A stretch of 64,000 nt of DNA from positions 1,302,001-1,366,000 of the forward strand of contig NC_010617.1 in NCBI RefSeq assembly GCF_000010285.1. The letters run 5' to 3'. A program made the translations under genes and the position numbers. The notes under the pieces were generated by a model. The model saw only the letters and a list, made by a program, of their open reading frames with translations, was not told where the DNA came from and searched no databases. Of the stretch, positions 52,496 to 62,611 are shown piece after piece (position 1 is the stretch's first letter; every line of letters begins with the position of its first letter). The stretch is from Kocuria rhizophila DC2201. Lineage in GTDB: Bacteria > Actinomycetota > Actinomycetes > Actinomycetales > Micrococcaceae.

Positions 52496-54024
52496 GGTCG
52501 CCTCCAGACGCGTCCGTCACGGGCCATCAGTTCGTGGGCGGATGCGGGACCCCACGAACCCGGTGCGTAGGGTTCGGGCGTGATCCGGTGCTCCGACCAG
52601 TACTGCTCGAACGGGTCCAGGATCTTCCAGGACAGCTCCACCTCCGAGTGGTCCGGGAACAGCGGGGGCTCTCCGAGCAGGACGTCGAAGATGAGCCTCT
52701 CGTAGGCCTCCGGGCTGGACTCCGTGAACGCGTGGCCGTAGCCGAAGTCCATGGTCACGTCGCGGATCTCCGACTGGGTGCCGGGGACCTTGGAGCCGAA
52801 GCGGATGGTGACGCCCTCGTCCGGCTGAATCCGGATCACGATGGCGTTCTGCCCGAACTCGTCGTGGTCGGTGTCCCGGAAGAGCAGGTTGGGGGACTTG
52901 CGGAACGCCACGGCGATCTCCGTGACCCGCCGGCCCAGCCGCTTGCCGGCCCGCAGGTAGAACGGCACGCCGGACCAGCGCCGGTTGTTGATGTCCACGC
53001 GCAGGGCCGCGAAGGTCTCGGTGCGGGAGTCCGCGGGGATGTCCGTCTCCTCGTGGAAGCCCTTCACGAACTCCCCGCCCTGCAGCCCGGAGGTGTACTG
53101 CCCCAGTGCGGAGTGCTGACCGAGGTCCTCGGGCAGGACCACCGACTCCAGCACTTTGGCCTTCTCCCGGCGCAGGTTGCGCGCAGAGAACGAGGCGGGC
53201 TCCTCCATGGCAGTCAGCGCGAGCAGCTGCAGCAGGTGGTTCTGGATCACGTCCCGGGCGGCACCCACGCCGTCGTAGTACCCGGCGCGGGAGCCGATCC
53301 CGATCTCCTCGGCCATGGTGATCTGTACGTGGTCCACGTAGCGGGTGTCCCACAGCGGCTCGAACATCTGGTTGGCGAAGCGCAGCGCCAGGATGTTCTG
53401 CACCGTCTCCTTGCCCAGGTAGTGGTCGACGCGGAACACGCTGTCCGCGCGGAACACGCGCTCCACGATCGCGTTGAGCTCGCGCGCGGACTCGAGGTCG
53501 TGCCCGAAGGGCTTCTCGATCACCACGCGGCGCCAGCCCGCGCAGTCGTCGCCGTCCGCGAGGTCGTGGTCCGCGAGCTGCTGGCACACGGTCTCGAACG
53601 CCTTGGGTGGGATCGAGAGGTAGAACGCGTGGTTTCCGCGCGTGCCCCGGTCCCGGTCCAGCTCATCGAGGGTCTGCGCGAGCCGGTCGTAGGCGTCGTC
53701 GTCGTCGAACTCGCCGTGCACGAAGCGCAACCCCGAGGCGAACTGGTTCCACAGGTCCTCGTTGTAGGGGGTGCGCGCGTGCTCGGTCACGTGCTCCTTG
53801 ACGTACTCCGCGAACTGGGCGTTGTCCCAGTCCCGCCGCCCGAAGCCGACCAGCGAGAACGCCGGCGGCAGCAGGCTGCGGTTCGCGAGGTCGTACATCG
53901 CGGGCAGCAGCTTCTTCTTGGCGAGGTCGCCGGTCACGCCGAAGAGCACGAGGGCCGACGGCGCGGCCACGCGTGTCAGGCGCCGATCGCGCGGGTCGCG
54001 CAGGGGGTTGGTGGTCTCAGGCAC
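52492..54024 (-). CDS. zwf: Glucose-6-phosphate 1-dehydrogenase
   Basis: The entry enzyme of the pentose-phosphate pathway, making NADPH. 510 residues: LFGVTGDLAKKKLLPA (coenzyme binding), EKPFGHDL, the active-site signature RVDHYLGKE with catalytic His-Asp partners, and the TMAEEIGIGSRAGYYD segment. The GTG has AGGAAG 6 nt upstream. It is coupled to opcA and lies 42 nt after pgi. Confidence 0.98.
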   Translation of the reverse strand: MPETTNPLRDPRDRRLTRVAAPSALVLFGVTGDLAKKKLLPAMYDLANRSLLPPAFSLVGFGRRDWDNAQFAEYVKEHVTEHARTPYNEDLWNQFASGLRFVHGEFDDDDAYDRLAQTLDELDRDRGTRGNHAFYLSIPPKAFETVCQQLADHDLADGDDCAGWRRVVIEKPFGHDLESARELNAIVERVFRADSVFRVDHYLGKETVQNILALRFANQMFEPLWDTRYVDHVQITMAEEIGIGSRAGYYDGVGAARDVIQNHLLQLLALTAMEEPASFSARNLRREKAKVLESVVLPEDLGQHSALGQYTSGLQGGEFVKGFHEETDIPADSRTETFAALRVDINNRRWSGVPFYLRAGKRLGRRVTEIAVAFRKSPNLLFRDTDHDEFGQNAIVIRIQPDEGVTIRFGSKVPGTQSEIRDVTMDFGYGHAFTESSPEAYERLIFDVLLGEPPLFPDHSEVELSWKILDPFEQYWSEHRITPEPYAPGSWGPASAHELMARDGRVWRRP

Positions 54025-54066
54025 GGGACTTCCTGTCCGGTTGCGGATGGGTGGTGGGGGCGGGTC

Positions 54067-55671
54067 TCAGAGCTCGGACGCCACCCGCAGCAGCTGCTCG
54101 ACACCGGCGACGCGGTCCGTGAGGCGCAGCCGCAGGACGGGACGGTGGTGCTCACCCAGCACCGCGGCGTCGCCGTCGGCCTGAGCGGCGATGAGCTCGC
54201 CGAACGTGAAAGGGATGCCCGGGATGTCCACGTCCGTGCTCGTGGCCGCCGTGATCTGCAGGTAGACGCCCTGCGCGGGGCCACCCTTGTGGTACTGCCC
54301 CGTGGAGTGCAGGAACCGGGGGCCCCAGCCGAACGTGACGGGGCGCCCGGTGCGCCGCGCGAGGGTGTCCCGCACGGACTCCAGGGAGCTCCAGCGCAGG
54401 CGGTCGAAGTAGGCCTGGACGCTCAGGTAGCCGTCCTCCGGCAGCTGGGCGAGCAGCGCGGTGAGCGCCTCCTTGACGGTGGTGGCACCGTTCAGCAGGG
54501 CCTCGTCGCCGCGGATCTCGATCGCGCCGTCCGTCGCGGCGGCGGGGGAGGGCTCGGGCTTCTGCGCGAGCAGCTCGCGCGTGGCCGCCTTGGCGGACTC
54601 GACGTCGGGCTGGTTGTAGGGGTCGATGCCGAGCAGCCGCCCGGCCACCGCGATCGCCACCTCGAACGCGAGCATCAGACCGCTGAGCGACCCTGCCACG
54701 CGTACGCCCTCGGCGTCGTCGGAGGGGACCTCCTCCTCGTCCACGAGGGAGACCACCAGTACGTCCTCCGCGTGCGAGGTCAGCTCGGGAGCGTCGTCGG
54801 AGACGACCACCGGGAGCACCCCCGTGCCGGACTTGCCCGTGGACTCGGCGATCAGCTGCTCGGCCCAGTCGGCGAAGCCCGTGAAGGGCGCCCCCTGGTT
54901 CACGAGCACGATCTTGTCGCGCAGCGGCTGGGTGCCGCCCAGGGCCGCGCCCAGCTGCAGGCCGATGTTGTCCTCGTCGTCCCCGCGCAGCATCTCCGCG
55001 GCCTCCTCAGCGTCGTCGAGCAACGCCGCGATGTCCACGCCGGCCAGACCGGAGGGGACGAGCCCGAACGCGGTGAGGGCGGAGAACCGGCCGCCCACGT
55101 TCGGATCCGCGTTGAACGTCTTGCGGTAGCCGGCCTCGCGGGAGGCGGAGTCCATGGGGGAGCCCGGGTCGGTCACCACCACGATGCGCGAGGGGGCGTC
55201 GATCCCGGCGCGCTCGAACGCCTCCAGGAACACTCGGCGGGCGGAGTCCGTCTCCACGGTGGAGCCGGACTTGGAGGAGACCACCAGGGCCGTGTGCTCC
55301 AGGTCGGTCAGCGCCTGGGACACCATCTCCGGGTCCGTGGAGTCCAGCACGAACAGCTCGACGCCCGCGCTGCGGGTAATCACCTCGGGGGCCAGGGAGG
55401 AGCCGCCCATGCCCGCGAGCACGAAGCGGGTGACACCCTCACGGGCGAAGTCGTCGCGCAGCTCCATGATCTCCGGGACCAGCGGACGGGACACGGCGGC
55501 GGCATCGGTCCAGCCCAGGCGCACGGCCGCCTCCTCCTCGGCGGCCGGTCCCCACAGGGAGGGGTCCTGGTCGAAGAGCCGGGACGCGAACGAGTCGGCG
55601 ACGAGACGCGGGACGTGGGTGTCGATCGCCTCGCGCGCGGAACCTGATGCCTGCAGTGACAGTGAGCTCAC
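54067..55671 (-). CDS. pgi: Glucose-6-phosphate isomerase
   Basis: Interconverts glucose 6-phosphate and fructose 6-phosphate. 534 residues of the actinobacterial type, with FVLAGMGGSSLAPEV, the phosphate-binding SSKSGSTVET, VTDPGSPM and HSTGQYHKGG. GTG start with GGAGGAGG 6 nt upstream. It lies between tal and zwf, linking upper glycolysis to the pentose-phosphate genes. Upstream intergenic hairpins may set its level. Confidence 0.95.
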   Translation of the reverse strand: MSSLSLQASGSAREAIDTHVPRLVADSFASRLFDQDPSLWGPAAEEEAAVRLGWTDAAAVSRPLVPEIMELRDDFAREGVTRFVLAGMGGSSLAPEVITRSAGVELFVLDSTDPEMVSQALTDLEHTALVVSSKSGSTVETDSARRVFLEAFERAGIDAPSRIVVVTDPGSPMDSASREAGYRKTFNADPNVGGRFSALTAFGLVPSGLAGVDIAALLDDAEEAAEMLRGDDEDNIGLQLGAALGGTQPLRDKIVLVNQGAPFTGFADWAEQLIAESTGKSGTGVLPVVVSDDAPELTSHAEDVLVVSLVDEEEVPSDDAEGVRVAGSLSGLMLAFEVAIAVAGRLLGIDPYNQPDVESAKAATRELLAQKPEPSPAAATDGAIEIRGDEALLNGATTVKEALTALLAQLPEDGYLSVQAYFDRLRWSSLESVRDTLARRTGRPVTFGWGPRFLHSTGQYHKGGPAQGVYLQITAATSTDVDIPGIPFTFGELIAAQADGDAAVLGEHHRPVLRLRLTDRVAGVEQLLRVASEL

Positions 55672-55710
55672 GGGGAGCCTCCTCCAACGGGGATGTGGGC
55701 GGTGGGGCGG

Positions 55711-55764
55711 CGTGCCAGGGCCGGTGGCCCCGGCACGCGGTGCGGTCCGCACCTGCGGACCGCC
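55711..55764 (-). repeat. Two adjacent hairpins between tal and pgi
   Basis: The 138-nt tal-pgi gap holds two stems. One is a 13-bp helix (55711-55723 with 55727-55739), where the single mismatch becomes a G-U pair in minus-strand RNA. The other is a perfect 9-bp helix GCGGTCCGC/GCGGACCGC (55743-55751 with 55756-55764). Tandem GC hairpins inside an operon could stabilise the upstream mRNA or partly terminate it. Confidence 0.55.
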
Positions 55765-55809
55765 GGGCGGCGTGCGGCTCGCCGGTGGACCCGACGCGCC
55801 GCGGCCGGA

Positions 55810-56916
55810 TCAGCGGGCGGCGTCGAGCGCGGCGCGCACGGTGCTCAGCAGCTCCTCCCAGGAGGCGTCGAACTTCTGCAGCCCCTCGGTCTCGAGCTGC
55901 GCCACGACCTCCTGGTAGGACACGCCCTGCTCGGCGATCGCGTCGAGGACCTCCGCGGACTGCTCGTAGGTCCCGGTGACGGTGTCCCCGGTGACCTCCG
56001 CGTGGTCGAACGTGGCGTCGAGGGTCTTCTCCGGCATGGTGTTCACGGTGTTGGGAGCCACCAGCTCGGTCACGTACAGCGTGTCCGGCAGGGAGGGGTC
56101 CTTCACGCCCGTGGACGCCCACAGGGGGCGCTGGGGGTTGGCGCCGGCGGCCGCCAGGCGCTTCCAGCGCTCGGTGTCGAGGGACTGCTCGTAGACCTGG
56201 TAGGCCAGGCGTGCGTTGGCGAGACCCGCCTTGCCCTTGAGCGCGGTGGCCTCGGAGGAGCCGACGGCGTCCAGGCGCTTGTCGATCTCCGTGTCCACGC
56301 GGGAGACGAAGAAGGAGGCCACCGAGTGGATAGTCGACAGGTCCTTGCCGTTCTCCAGGGCGCGCTCGAGGCCCTCCATGTAGGCGTTGATCACGCCGCG
56401 GTAGCGCTCGAGCGAGAAGATCAGCGTGACGTTGACCGAGATGCCCTCGGCGACCGTGGCCGCGATGGAGGGCAGGCCCTTCTCCGTGGCGGGGATCTTG
56501 ATCAGCGCGTTCGGGCGGTCGATGGTCTGCGAGAGCTTCTGGGCCATCGCGGAGGTCGCATCGGCGTCCTGGGCGAGCCGGGGGTCCACCTCGATGGACA
56601 CGCGCCCGTCCACGCCCTGCGTGGCCTCGGCGATGGGCGCGAAGAGGTCGCACGCGTCCCGGACGTCGTCCGTGGTGATGCGGAAGACGGCGTCGTCCAC
56701 CGAGGTGTCCGCGGCGGCCAGCTCCGCGACCTGCTCGCGGTAGGACTCGCCGTCTGCCAGGGCGGCCGCGAAGATCGTGGGGTTGGTGGTCACGCCGACC
56801 ACGTTCTCGGTGTCGATGAGCTTCTGCAGGTTGCCGCTCGTGAGCCGCTGGCGGGACAGGTCGTCGAGCCAGATGGAGACCCCGGCGTCCGAGAGCTTCT
56901 GGGTGGGTGTCGTCAT
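55810..56916 (-). CDS. tal: Transaldolase
   Basis: Moves a three-carbon unit in the non-oxidative pentose-phosphate pathway through a Schiff base. 368 residues with [22 protein letters not shown], the catalytic Lys in ALIKIPAT, and [10 protein letters not shown]. The ATG 56916 has GGAGGA 8 nt upstream; other in-frame starts further up lack one. It follows tkt after 87 nt, which contain a strong hairpin. Confidence 0.97.
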   Translation of the reverse strand: MTTPTQKLSDAGVSIWLDDLSRQRLTSGNLQKLIDTENVVGVTTNPTIFAAALADGESYREQVAELAAADTSVDDAVFRITTDDVRDACDLFAPIAEATQGVDGRVSIEVDPRLAQDADATSAMAQKLSQTIDRPNALIKIPATEKGLPSIAATVAEGISVNVTLIFSLERYRGVINAYMEGLERALENGKDLSTIHSVASFFVSRVDTEIDKRLDAVGSSEATALKGKAGLANARLAYQVYEQSLDTERWKRLAAAGANPQRPLWASTGVKDPSLPDTLYVTELVAPNTVNTMPEKTLDATFDHAEVTGDTVTGTYEQSAEVLDAIAEQGVSYQEVVAQLETEGLQKFDASWEELLSTVRAALDAAR

Positions 56917-56950
56917 GTCTGTGTCCTCCGGTCGCATGGGAATTTGTGGG

Positions 56951-56985
56951 GGTCGTCGCGGGTGCACGGGGCACCCGCGACGACC
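56951..56985 (-). terminator. Hairpin between tkt and tal (terminator or attenuator)
   Basis: Perfect 15-bp stem GGTCGTCGCGGGTGC and its complement, 5-nt loop, placed 18 nt after the tkt stop. No U-tract. Either tal has its own promoter or the hairpin lets part of the transcription through. Confidence 0.6.
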
Positions 56986-57003
56986 GGGTGGTGCCGAGGG
57001 GCC

Positions 57004-59115
57004 TCAGCGCGCGGCGGCGATGGACTCCTGCGCCGCCTGCACCACGGCCTCGGCGGTGATGCCGAACTCGCGGTAGAGCGTCTTGTAGTCCGCAGACTCG
57101 CCGAAGTGCTCGAGGGACACGGCACGTCCGGCGTCCCCGAGGAGGTCGTTCCAGGACATTCGGATCCCGGCCTCCACCGTGACGCGGGCCCGCACGGTGG
57201 AAGGGATCACGGACTCGCGGTATTCCCGGTCCTGCGCGTCGAACCACTCGCGGCACGGCATGGACACGACCCGCGCGGCCACGCCCTGGGCCCGGAGCTG
57301 CTCACGTGCCTGCAGCGCCAGGTGCACCTCGGAGCCGGTGCCGATGAGGACCACGTCCGGGGTGCCCTCGGTGTCGGCGAGCACGTAGCCGCCGCGGGCC
57401 ACGCCCTCGGCGGAGGCGAAGGCCTCGCCCTCGGCGTCCGGGTGCAGGTCCTCGCGGGCGAGCGTGGGCAGGTCCTGGCGGGTCAGGGCGATGCCCGCCG
57501 GGTGCTCGTGGCTCTCCAGGATGGTGCGCCACGCCACGGAGGTCTCGTTCGCGTCCGCCGGGCGCACGACGTCGAGGCCCGGGATCGCGCGCAGCGAGGA
57601 GAGCTGCTCCACGGGCTGGTGCGTGGGGCCGTCCTCCCCGAGGCCGATGGAGTCGTGGGTCCACACGTAGATGGCCGGGACCTTCATGAGCGCACCCAGG
57701 CGCACGGCCGGGCGCTGGTAGTCGGAGAAGATCAGGAACGTGCCGGAGAATGCGCGGGTCTGGCTGCTCATCACGATGCCGTTGACGATCGCCGCCGCCG
57801 CGTGCTCGCGGATGCCGAAGTGCAGCACGCGGCCGTACGGGTTGCCGCTCCACGTGGTGGTGGAGCGCTTCTCAGGGATGAAGGAGGACGCCGCGTCGAT
57901 CGTGGTGTTGTTGGAGCCGGCCAGGTCCGCAGAACCGCCCCACAGCTCCGGGAAGGTCTCCGCGATCGCGTTGATCACCTTGCCGGAGGCCTTGCGCGTG
58001 GCCATGTCCGTGCCCGCCGGGAACACCGGGAACGCCGCCTTGTAGTCGTCGGGCAGCTGCTGGTTCTTGATCCGGTCGTACAGGGCCGCTTTCTCCGGGT
58101 GGGCGCCGCGCCACTGCTCGAAGGACTTCTCCCACTCGGCGCGCTCGGCCTTGCCGCGCTGGGCGACCTCGCGCACGTGGGACATGATCTCGGGCTCGAT
58201 CTGGAAGGACTTCTCGGGGTCGAAGCCCAGGATCTTCTTGGTCGCAGCGACCTCGTCCGCGCCGAGGGCCGAGCCGTGCACGCCACCGGTGTTCTGCTTG
58301 GTGGGGGCGGGCCAGCCGATGATGGTGCTCAGGGCGATGATCGAGGGCTTGTCCGTGACCTTGGTGGCCGCGACGATCGCGTCGTACAGCGCCTCGACGT
58401 CCTCGGTGTACTCGCCGCCGTTGCGCCAGTCCACCCGCGCGGTGTCCCAGCCGTAGGCCTCGTAGCGGGCCAGGACGTCCTCGTTGAACGCCACGTTGGT
58501 GTCGTCCTCGATGGAGATCTTGTTGTCGTCGTAGATCACCACCAGGTTGCCGAGCTCCTGGGTGCCCGCGAGCGAGGAGGCCTCGGAGGTGATGCCCTCC
58601 TCGAGGTCGCCGTCGGAGGCGATCACGAACACGTGGTGGTCGAACGGGGAGGTGCCATGGGCGGCGTCGGCGTCGAAGAGACCGCGCGTGTAGCGCTGGG
58701 CGTAGGCGAAGCCCACGGAGGACGCGAGGCCCTGGCCCAGTGGGCCCGTGGTGATCTCCACACCGGTGGTGTGGCGGTACTCGGGATGGCCCGGGACCTT
58801 GGAGCCCCACGTGCGCAGGGACTCGAGGTCGGACATCTCCAGCCCGTAGCCCGCGAAGAACAGCTGCAGGTACAGCGTGAGGGAGGTGTGCCCGGGGGAG
58901 AGGATGAAGCGGTCGCGCCCGGTCCAGCGGTCGTCCGAGGGATCGTGCCGCATGATCTTCTGGAACAGCAGGTAGGCCACGGGGGCCAGGGACATGGCGG
59001 TGCCGGGGTGGCCGTTGCCCACCTTCTGCACGGCGTCCGCGGCGAGCACGCGCGCGGTGTCCACGGCGCGGGCGTCCTGCTCGGTCCAGTTCAACGGTTC
59101 ATCAAGGTTCGGCAC
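57004..59115 (-). CDS. tkt: Transketolase
   Basis: A thiamine-diphosphate enzyme moving two-carbon units between sugar phosphates. 703 residues: [27 protein letters not shown], the TPP-binding [14 protein letters not shown] ending in DDNKISIE, the pyrimidine domain [15 protein letters not shown] and [18 protein letters not shown] start with AGGAAAGGGG upstream (9-nt spacer from GGGG). First gene of the minus-strand sugar-phosphate block. Confidence 0.97.
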   Translation of the reverse strand: MPNLDEPLNWTEQDARAVDTARVLAADAVQKVGNGHPGTAMSLAPVAYLLFQKIMRHDPSDDRWTGRDRFILSPGHTSLTLYLQLFFAGYGLEMSDLESLRTWGSKVPGHPEYRHTTGVEITTGPLGQGLASSVGFAYAQRYTRGLFDADAAHGTSPFDHHVFVIASDGDLEEGITSEASSLAGTQELGNLVVIYDDNKISIEDDTNVAFNEDVLARYEAYGWDTARVDWRNGGEYTEDVEALYDAIVAATKVTDKPSIIALSTIIGWPAPTKQNTGGVHGSALGADEVAATKKILGFDPEKSFQIEPEIMSHVREVAQRGKAERAEWEKSFEQWRGAHPEKAALYDRIKNQQLPDDYKAAFPVFPAGTDMATRKASGKVINAIAETFPELWGGSADLAGSNNTTIDAASSFIPEKRSTTTWSGNPYGRVLHFGIREHAAAAIVNGIVMSSQTRAFSGTFLIFSDYQRPAVRLGALMKVPAIYVWTHDSIGLGEDGPTHQPVEQLSSLRAIPGLDVVRPADANETSVAWRTILESHEHPAGIALTRQDLPTLAREDLHPDAEGEAFASAEGVARGGYVLADTEGTPDVVLIGTGSEVHLALQAREQLRAQGVAARVVSMPCREWFDAQDREYRESVIPSTVRARVTVEAGIRMSWNDLLGDAGRAVSLEHFGESADYKTLYREFGITAEAVVQAAQESIAAAR

Positions 59116-59191
59116 GGTGGCGAGCCCCTTTCCTGTGGGCGTGTGCGGAGCGCGCCGCAACCGTCCCGGCCGTGGGCCCGGTCGGGGCGTT

Positions 59192-59244
59192 GCGGAACGC
59201 AGGTTCCGCCCCCAACCTTAGTCCGGCCGGGGCGTGAACGTCAG
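59192..59244 (-). promoter_or_regulatory. tkt promoter and 5' hairpin
   Basis: On the minus strand, CTGACG (59244-59239), 18 bp, TAAGGT (59220-59215). The transcript would begin near 59208 with a perfect 7-bp hairpin GCGGAAC/GTTCCGC at its very 5' end (59209-59192), a leader of about 93 nt. Confidence 0.5.
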
Positions 59245-59314
59245 GGACGGCTCGTGCCGCAGCGCCCACCCCGCGGGGTGCGGTCCGTCACGGCCCCGGG
59301 GAGCGCCCGGCCGC

Positions 59315-59320
59315 TATACT
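59315..59320 (+). promoter_or_regulatory. -10 element of ctaB
   Basis: TATACT, close to the consensus, giving a leader of about 84 nt before the GTG at 59411. The 295-nt tkt-ctaB divergent region contains no gene. Confidence 0.55.
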
Positions 59321-59410
59321 GGTGACCGGGTGTCGGTGCGTGCACGGCACGCGAGCATCCCGCAGTCTCCCGCCCGCGCGGGCCACCACGTTCTTTGGAG
59401 CAAGGATTCC

Positions 59411-60439
59411 GTGAATCACCTCGACACCGCGACGCACCCCGAGTCCTCGGGAACCCCGGCGTCACACGGCAACGGGTCGCACGGACACGGCGCGACCGGC
59501 GCACGGATCGGCGAGGTCGCCCCGGTGGGGTTCGAGGGGCCCATGACCGCGCGCCGCAAGCTCAAGGCGTACGTGGCGCTGACCAAGCCCAGGATCATCG
59601 AGCTGCTGCTCGTGGCCACCGTCCCCACCATGTTCTTCGCCCAGCAGGGTGTGCCGAACTTCTGGCTCGTGCTCAACACGCTCATCGGCGGCACGCTCGC
59701 CGCGGGCGCGGCTGGCGCCTTCAACTGCTACATCGACCGCAACGAGGACCGGCTCATGCGCCGCACGGCCAAGCGGCCGCTCGTCACGGGCGAGGTGGGC
59801 GACCGCGAGGCCCTGGTCTTCGCGTGGGCGCTGTCCGCCGTGGCGGTCGCCTGGCTCACCCTGGGGGTGAGCGTGCTGTGCGGTGTGCTTGGCGTGGTGG
59901 CCATCGCGCTCTACGCCGTCTTCTACTCCATCATCCTCAAGCGGCGCACGGCGCAGAACATCGTGTGGGGCGGCATCGCCGGCTGCATGCCCGTGCTCAT
60001 CGGCTGGGCCGCGGTGCGGGGCACACTGGAGTGGCCCGCGTTCGTGCTGTTCGCCTTCATCTTCCTGTGGACCCCGCCGCACTACTGGCCGCTGTCCATG
60101 AAGTACGCGGAGGACTACTCCCGCGCCGGGGTGCCCATGCTGGGCGCCGTGGACACCGCTCGCACCGTGGGTGCCCAGGTGGTGCTCTACGCGTGGGCCA
60201 CCGTGATCTGCTCACTGCTGCTGATCCCCGTGGGCGGCGCCGGCTGGGTGTACGGCATCATCGCGCTGCTCTCGGGCGCGTGGTTCACCTACCACTGCCA
60301 CAAGCTGCACGGCCTCGCGCGCGACGGGCGCCCCACTCTCAAGCAGGCCATGTACGTGTTCCACGGCTCGATCGCGTACATCACCTTTGTGTTCGTGGGC
60401 GTGGCCCTCGACCCGTTCCTGGGCGGGCCCATTTTCTGA
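59411..60439 (+). CDS. ctaB: Protoheme IX farnesyltransferase (heme O synthase)
   Basis: Adds farnesyl to heme b to make heme O for cytochrome oxidase. A 342-residue UbiA-type membrane protein with eight to nine helices. Prenyl-diphosphate motifs are NCYIDRNED and [13 protein letters not shown], and [12 protein letters not shown] begins the core. A ~50-residue His/Gly-rich extension ([14 protein letters not shown]) precedes it and may bind metal. GTG start; GGAG 10 nt upstream. It works with CtaA, encoded 2 kb away. Confidence 0.95.
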   Translation: MNHLDTATHPESSGTPASHGNGSHGHGATGARIGEVAPVGFEGPMTARRKLKAYVALTKPRIIELLLVATVPTMFFAQQGVPNFWLVLNTLIGGTLAAGAAGAFNCYIDRNEDRLMRRTAKRPLVTGEVGDREALVFAWALSAVAVAWLTLGVSVLCGVLGVVAIALYAVFYSIILKRRTAQNIVWGGIAGCMPVLIGWAAVRGTLEWPAFVLFAFIFLWTPPHYWPLSMKYAEDYSRAGVPMLGAVDTARTVGAQVVLYAWATVICSLLLIPVGGAGWVYGIIALLSGAWFTYHCHKLHGLARDGRPTLKQAMYVFHGSIAYITFVFVGVALDPFLGGPIF

Positions 60440-60514
60440 ACCGGCCCCGGTTCGTGGACGGCCCCCGGCTCGGACCGCGACGGCACACGGCCCGGTTCCC
60501 GGGTGAGGCCCACC

Positions 60515-60520
60515 TAAACT
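60515..60520 (+). promoter_or_regulatory. -10 element, leaderless promoter of the DapA-like gene
   Basis: TAAACT, 7 nt before the ATG at 60528. No SD. Confidence 0.55.
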
Positions 60521-60527
60521 GGTGCCC

Positions 60528-61439
60528 ATGCTCTCCATGACGTTCTCCGGTGTAATCGCCTATCCCGTGACGCCCCTGCACCCCGGTGGTGCCCTGGACC
60601 TGGACTCGCTCGAGCACAGCGTGGCGCAGCTCGCCCGCAGCGGCGTGGACGGGATCGTGGTGCTGGGAACGTCCGGGCTGTTCGCCTACCTCGACGCGAA
60701 AGAACGCTCCGAGGTGGTACGCACAGCTGTGCGGGCGGCGTCGGGCTCGGGAACGCCCGTGGGGGTCGGGATCTCCGCGATCACCACTCGGGAGGTCCTG
60801 CAGCTGGCGTACTCCGCCGAGAACAACGGCGCGGACGGACTCGTGCTGAGCCCGGTGAGCTACATCCCGCTGGTCTCGCAGGAGATCGCGGACCAGGTGG
60901 AGACGGTGGCCTCGGCCGTGTCCCTGCCGCTGTGCCTGTACAACAACCCCTCCACCACGGGCTTCACGTACCCCGTGGAGCTCGCCGCCGAGCTGTCGTG
61001 GCTGGACAGCGTGGTGGCCTTCAAGGACACGGCCACCTCGGGGCGGCTCTTCCACTCCCGGCAGCTGCTGTTCGCCCAGCAGGCCGAGCCCGGCACGGTG
61101 CACGGGGCCAGCAGGGACCAGCTCATCGTCGACGAGTATCCCGCGGCCGCCTGGCACAGCGGTATGGCGGCCCTGCTCGCGCCCGAGTTCACGGCCTTCC
61201 ACCGGGCGGTCGCCGAGGGCCGCGCGGACGACGCCGTCGCGTGGAGTGCCGCGCTGCGTCCCCTCATGGCCGTGATGGGCCACGAACGGCCCCTGTCCGC
61301 GCTCTACGCCCTCGCCGAGGTGTGCGGGGTCCGCACGGGGGCACCGCGGCGACCGCTGCTGCCGATCTCCTCGCACGGCAAGCGCGCCCTGGCCGAGGCC
61401 GTCACCCTGCTGCGGGAGACGACCCCCGCCCTGCGCTGA
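60528..61439 (+). CDS. DapA-like aldolase of the DHDPS/NAL family, substrate unknown
   Basis: A 303-residue TIM-barrel lyase of the dihydrodipicolinate synthase / N-acetylneuraminate lyase family. The Schiff-base lysine is in VVAFKDTA and the Tyr in LCLYNNPSTTG. The Arg that true DapA uses to hold the substrate carboxylate (YNxPxRTG) is a Thr here, and the GTTGE loop reads GTSGLFAYL. So it is probably not the lysine-pathway enzyme but another pyruvate-type aldolase or dehydratase. It sits between ctaB and ctaA, an insertion into the usual order. The ATG fits the leaderless promoter; a GTG at 60522 is less likely. Confidence 0.85.
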   Translation: MLSMTFSGVIAYPVTPLHPGGALDLDSLEHSVAQLARSGVDGIVVLGTSGLFAYLDAKERSEVVRTAVRAASGSGTPVGVGISAITTREVLQLAYSAENNGADGLVLSPVSYIPLVSQEIADQVETVASAVSLPLCLYNNPSTTGFTYPVELAAELSWLDSVVAFKDTATSGRLFHSRQLLFAQQAEPGTVHGASRDQLIVDEYPAAAWHSGMAALLAPEFTAFHRAVAEGRADDAVAWSAALRPLMAVMGHERPLSALYALAEVCGVRTGAPRRPLLPISSHGKRALAEAVTLLRETTPALR

Positions 61440-61451
61440 ACCCTCGAGGCC

Positions 61452-61486
61452 GCGCACCCGCCCCGGGCGCCGGGGCCCGGCGGGCG
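61452..61486. terminator. Possible GC-rich terminator between the DapA-like gene and ctaA
   Basis: An imperfect stem of C- and G-runs (ACCCGCCCCGGGC opposite GCCCGGCGGGCGG) lies between two convergent genes. Bulged and with no U-tract; low certainty. Confidence 0.35.
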
Positions 61487-61488
61487 GT

Positions 61489-62517
61489 TCAGCGCGCGGG
61501 CTGGGCGTCCGCGCCCAGGGGGGCGGCGGCGTCGTGCCCGAGATCCACCGGGGCCGCGTGCTCGTGGACGTCCTGCGCGAGGTAGAAGCTGATGGACACC
61601 ACCCGGGTGGCGGCCCAGATGAGCACGGCGGAGAGCACCATGTGCAACGAGACCGCGGGGACCGGGACCCCGTTGAAGTACTGGAAGTACCCCACGGCGC
61701 CCTGGGCCACGATCACCAGGAGCATGAGCGCGTAGGCGGTGCGCAGCACGCGGGGCAGGCCCTTGACCGTGCACAGCAGGATGCCCGCGATCACGGTGAA
61801 CGTCAGCAGGTACACCGGCACGGCGTGGGCCCGGGCGATCACCACGGAGTTGAACGCGAGCCGGGCGCTGTCCTGGTCCCCGGCGTGAGGTCCGGTGCCC
61901 GTCACCAGGGTGCCCATGTAGAGCACCACTGCGGCGAGCACCCCCGTGAGCACCGCGAGCCCGCGCACGAGGGAGGTGTGGCCGTGCAGCTGGCCGGGGC
62001 GCTGGTCGTGGGCGACCGCAGAGAGCCCCTCGCGGCGGGTGTTGAGCACCAGCAGGGTTGAGAGGGCGATCATGATCGCCGAGAGGAAGTAGTGCACGCC
62101 CACCAGCAGGGGGTGCAGGTCCAGGTGCACCAGCACGCCGCCCACCACGGCCTGCACGGGGATGCCCAGCAGCAGGTACAGGGCCAGGCGGTAGAGCTTG
62201 GGGTGCTCCTGGCGCAGCTTGAGCACGGACAGGAAGGTCAGCACCGCCACGACCGTGAGCACGAACGTGAGCAGCCGGTTGCCGAACTCGATGACCCCGT
62301 GCACACCCATCTCCTGGGTGTTGGTCCAGGAGTCCGCCGTGCAGCGGGGCCACGTGGGGCACCCGAGCCCGGAGCCGGTGAGCCGCACCAGACCGCCCGT
62401 GAAGATGAGCAGCCCGTTGGCCAGCAGGGACGCCACCGCGAGGCCGCGCACCCACGGGGTCACGGTGCGGGGCCACCAGAAGGAATCGACGGCTGTACGG
62501 GGAGCGGCATCAGACAT
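61489..62517 (-). CDS. ctaA: Heme A synthase (CtaA/COX15)
   Basis: Oxidises heme O to heme A for the terminal oxidase. A 342-residue membrane protein with eight helices in two four-helix halves. The first extracellular loop has the paired cysteines GCPTWPRC, and heme-ligand histidines lie in EFGNRLLTFV-flanked helices, VGVHYFLSAIM and SLHMVLSAVL. TACACT (62562-62557, minus) is a likely -10 with a ~30-nt leader. The C-terminal tail is polar. The neighbouring ABC genes recall the ctaA-ABC cluster of mycobacteria. Confidence 0.95.
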   Translation of the reverse strand: MSDAAPRTAVDSFWWPRTVTPWVRGLAVASLLANGLLIFTGGLVRLTGSGLGCPTWPRCTADSWTNTQEMGVHGVIEFGNRLLTFVLTVVAVLTFLSVLKLRQEHPKLYRLALYLLLGIPVQAVVGGVLVHLDLHPLLVGVHYFLSAIMIALSTLLVLNTRREGLSAVAHDQRPGQLHGHTSLVRGLAVLTGVLAAVVLYMGTLVTGTGPHAGDQDSARLAFNSVVIARAHAVPVYLLTFTVIAGILLCTVKGLPRVLRTAYALMLLVIVAQGAVGYFQYFNGVPVPAVSLHMVLSAVLIWAATRVVSISFYLAQDVHEHAAPVDLGHDAAAPLGADAQPAR

Positions 62518-62611
62518 GGCGGGGCATCCAGGGGGCAGAGGGGACGGGACCCCTCCAGTGTAGCGAGGTTCGCGTGGGAGCCCCCCTGGGAGGCCCGCGG
62601 TGCTCAGCAGC

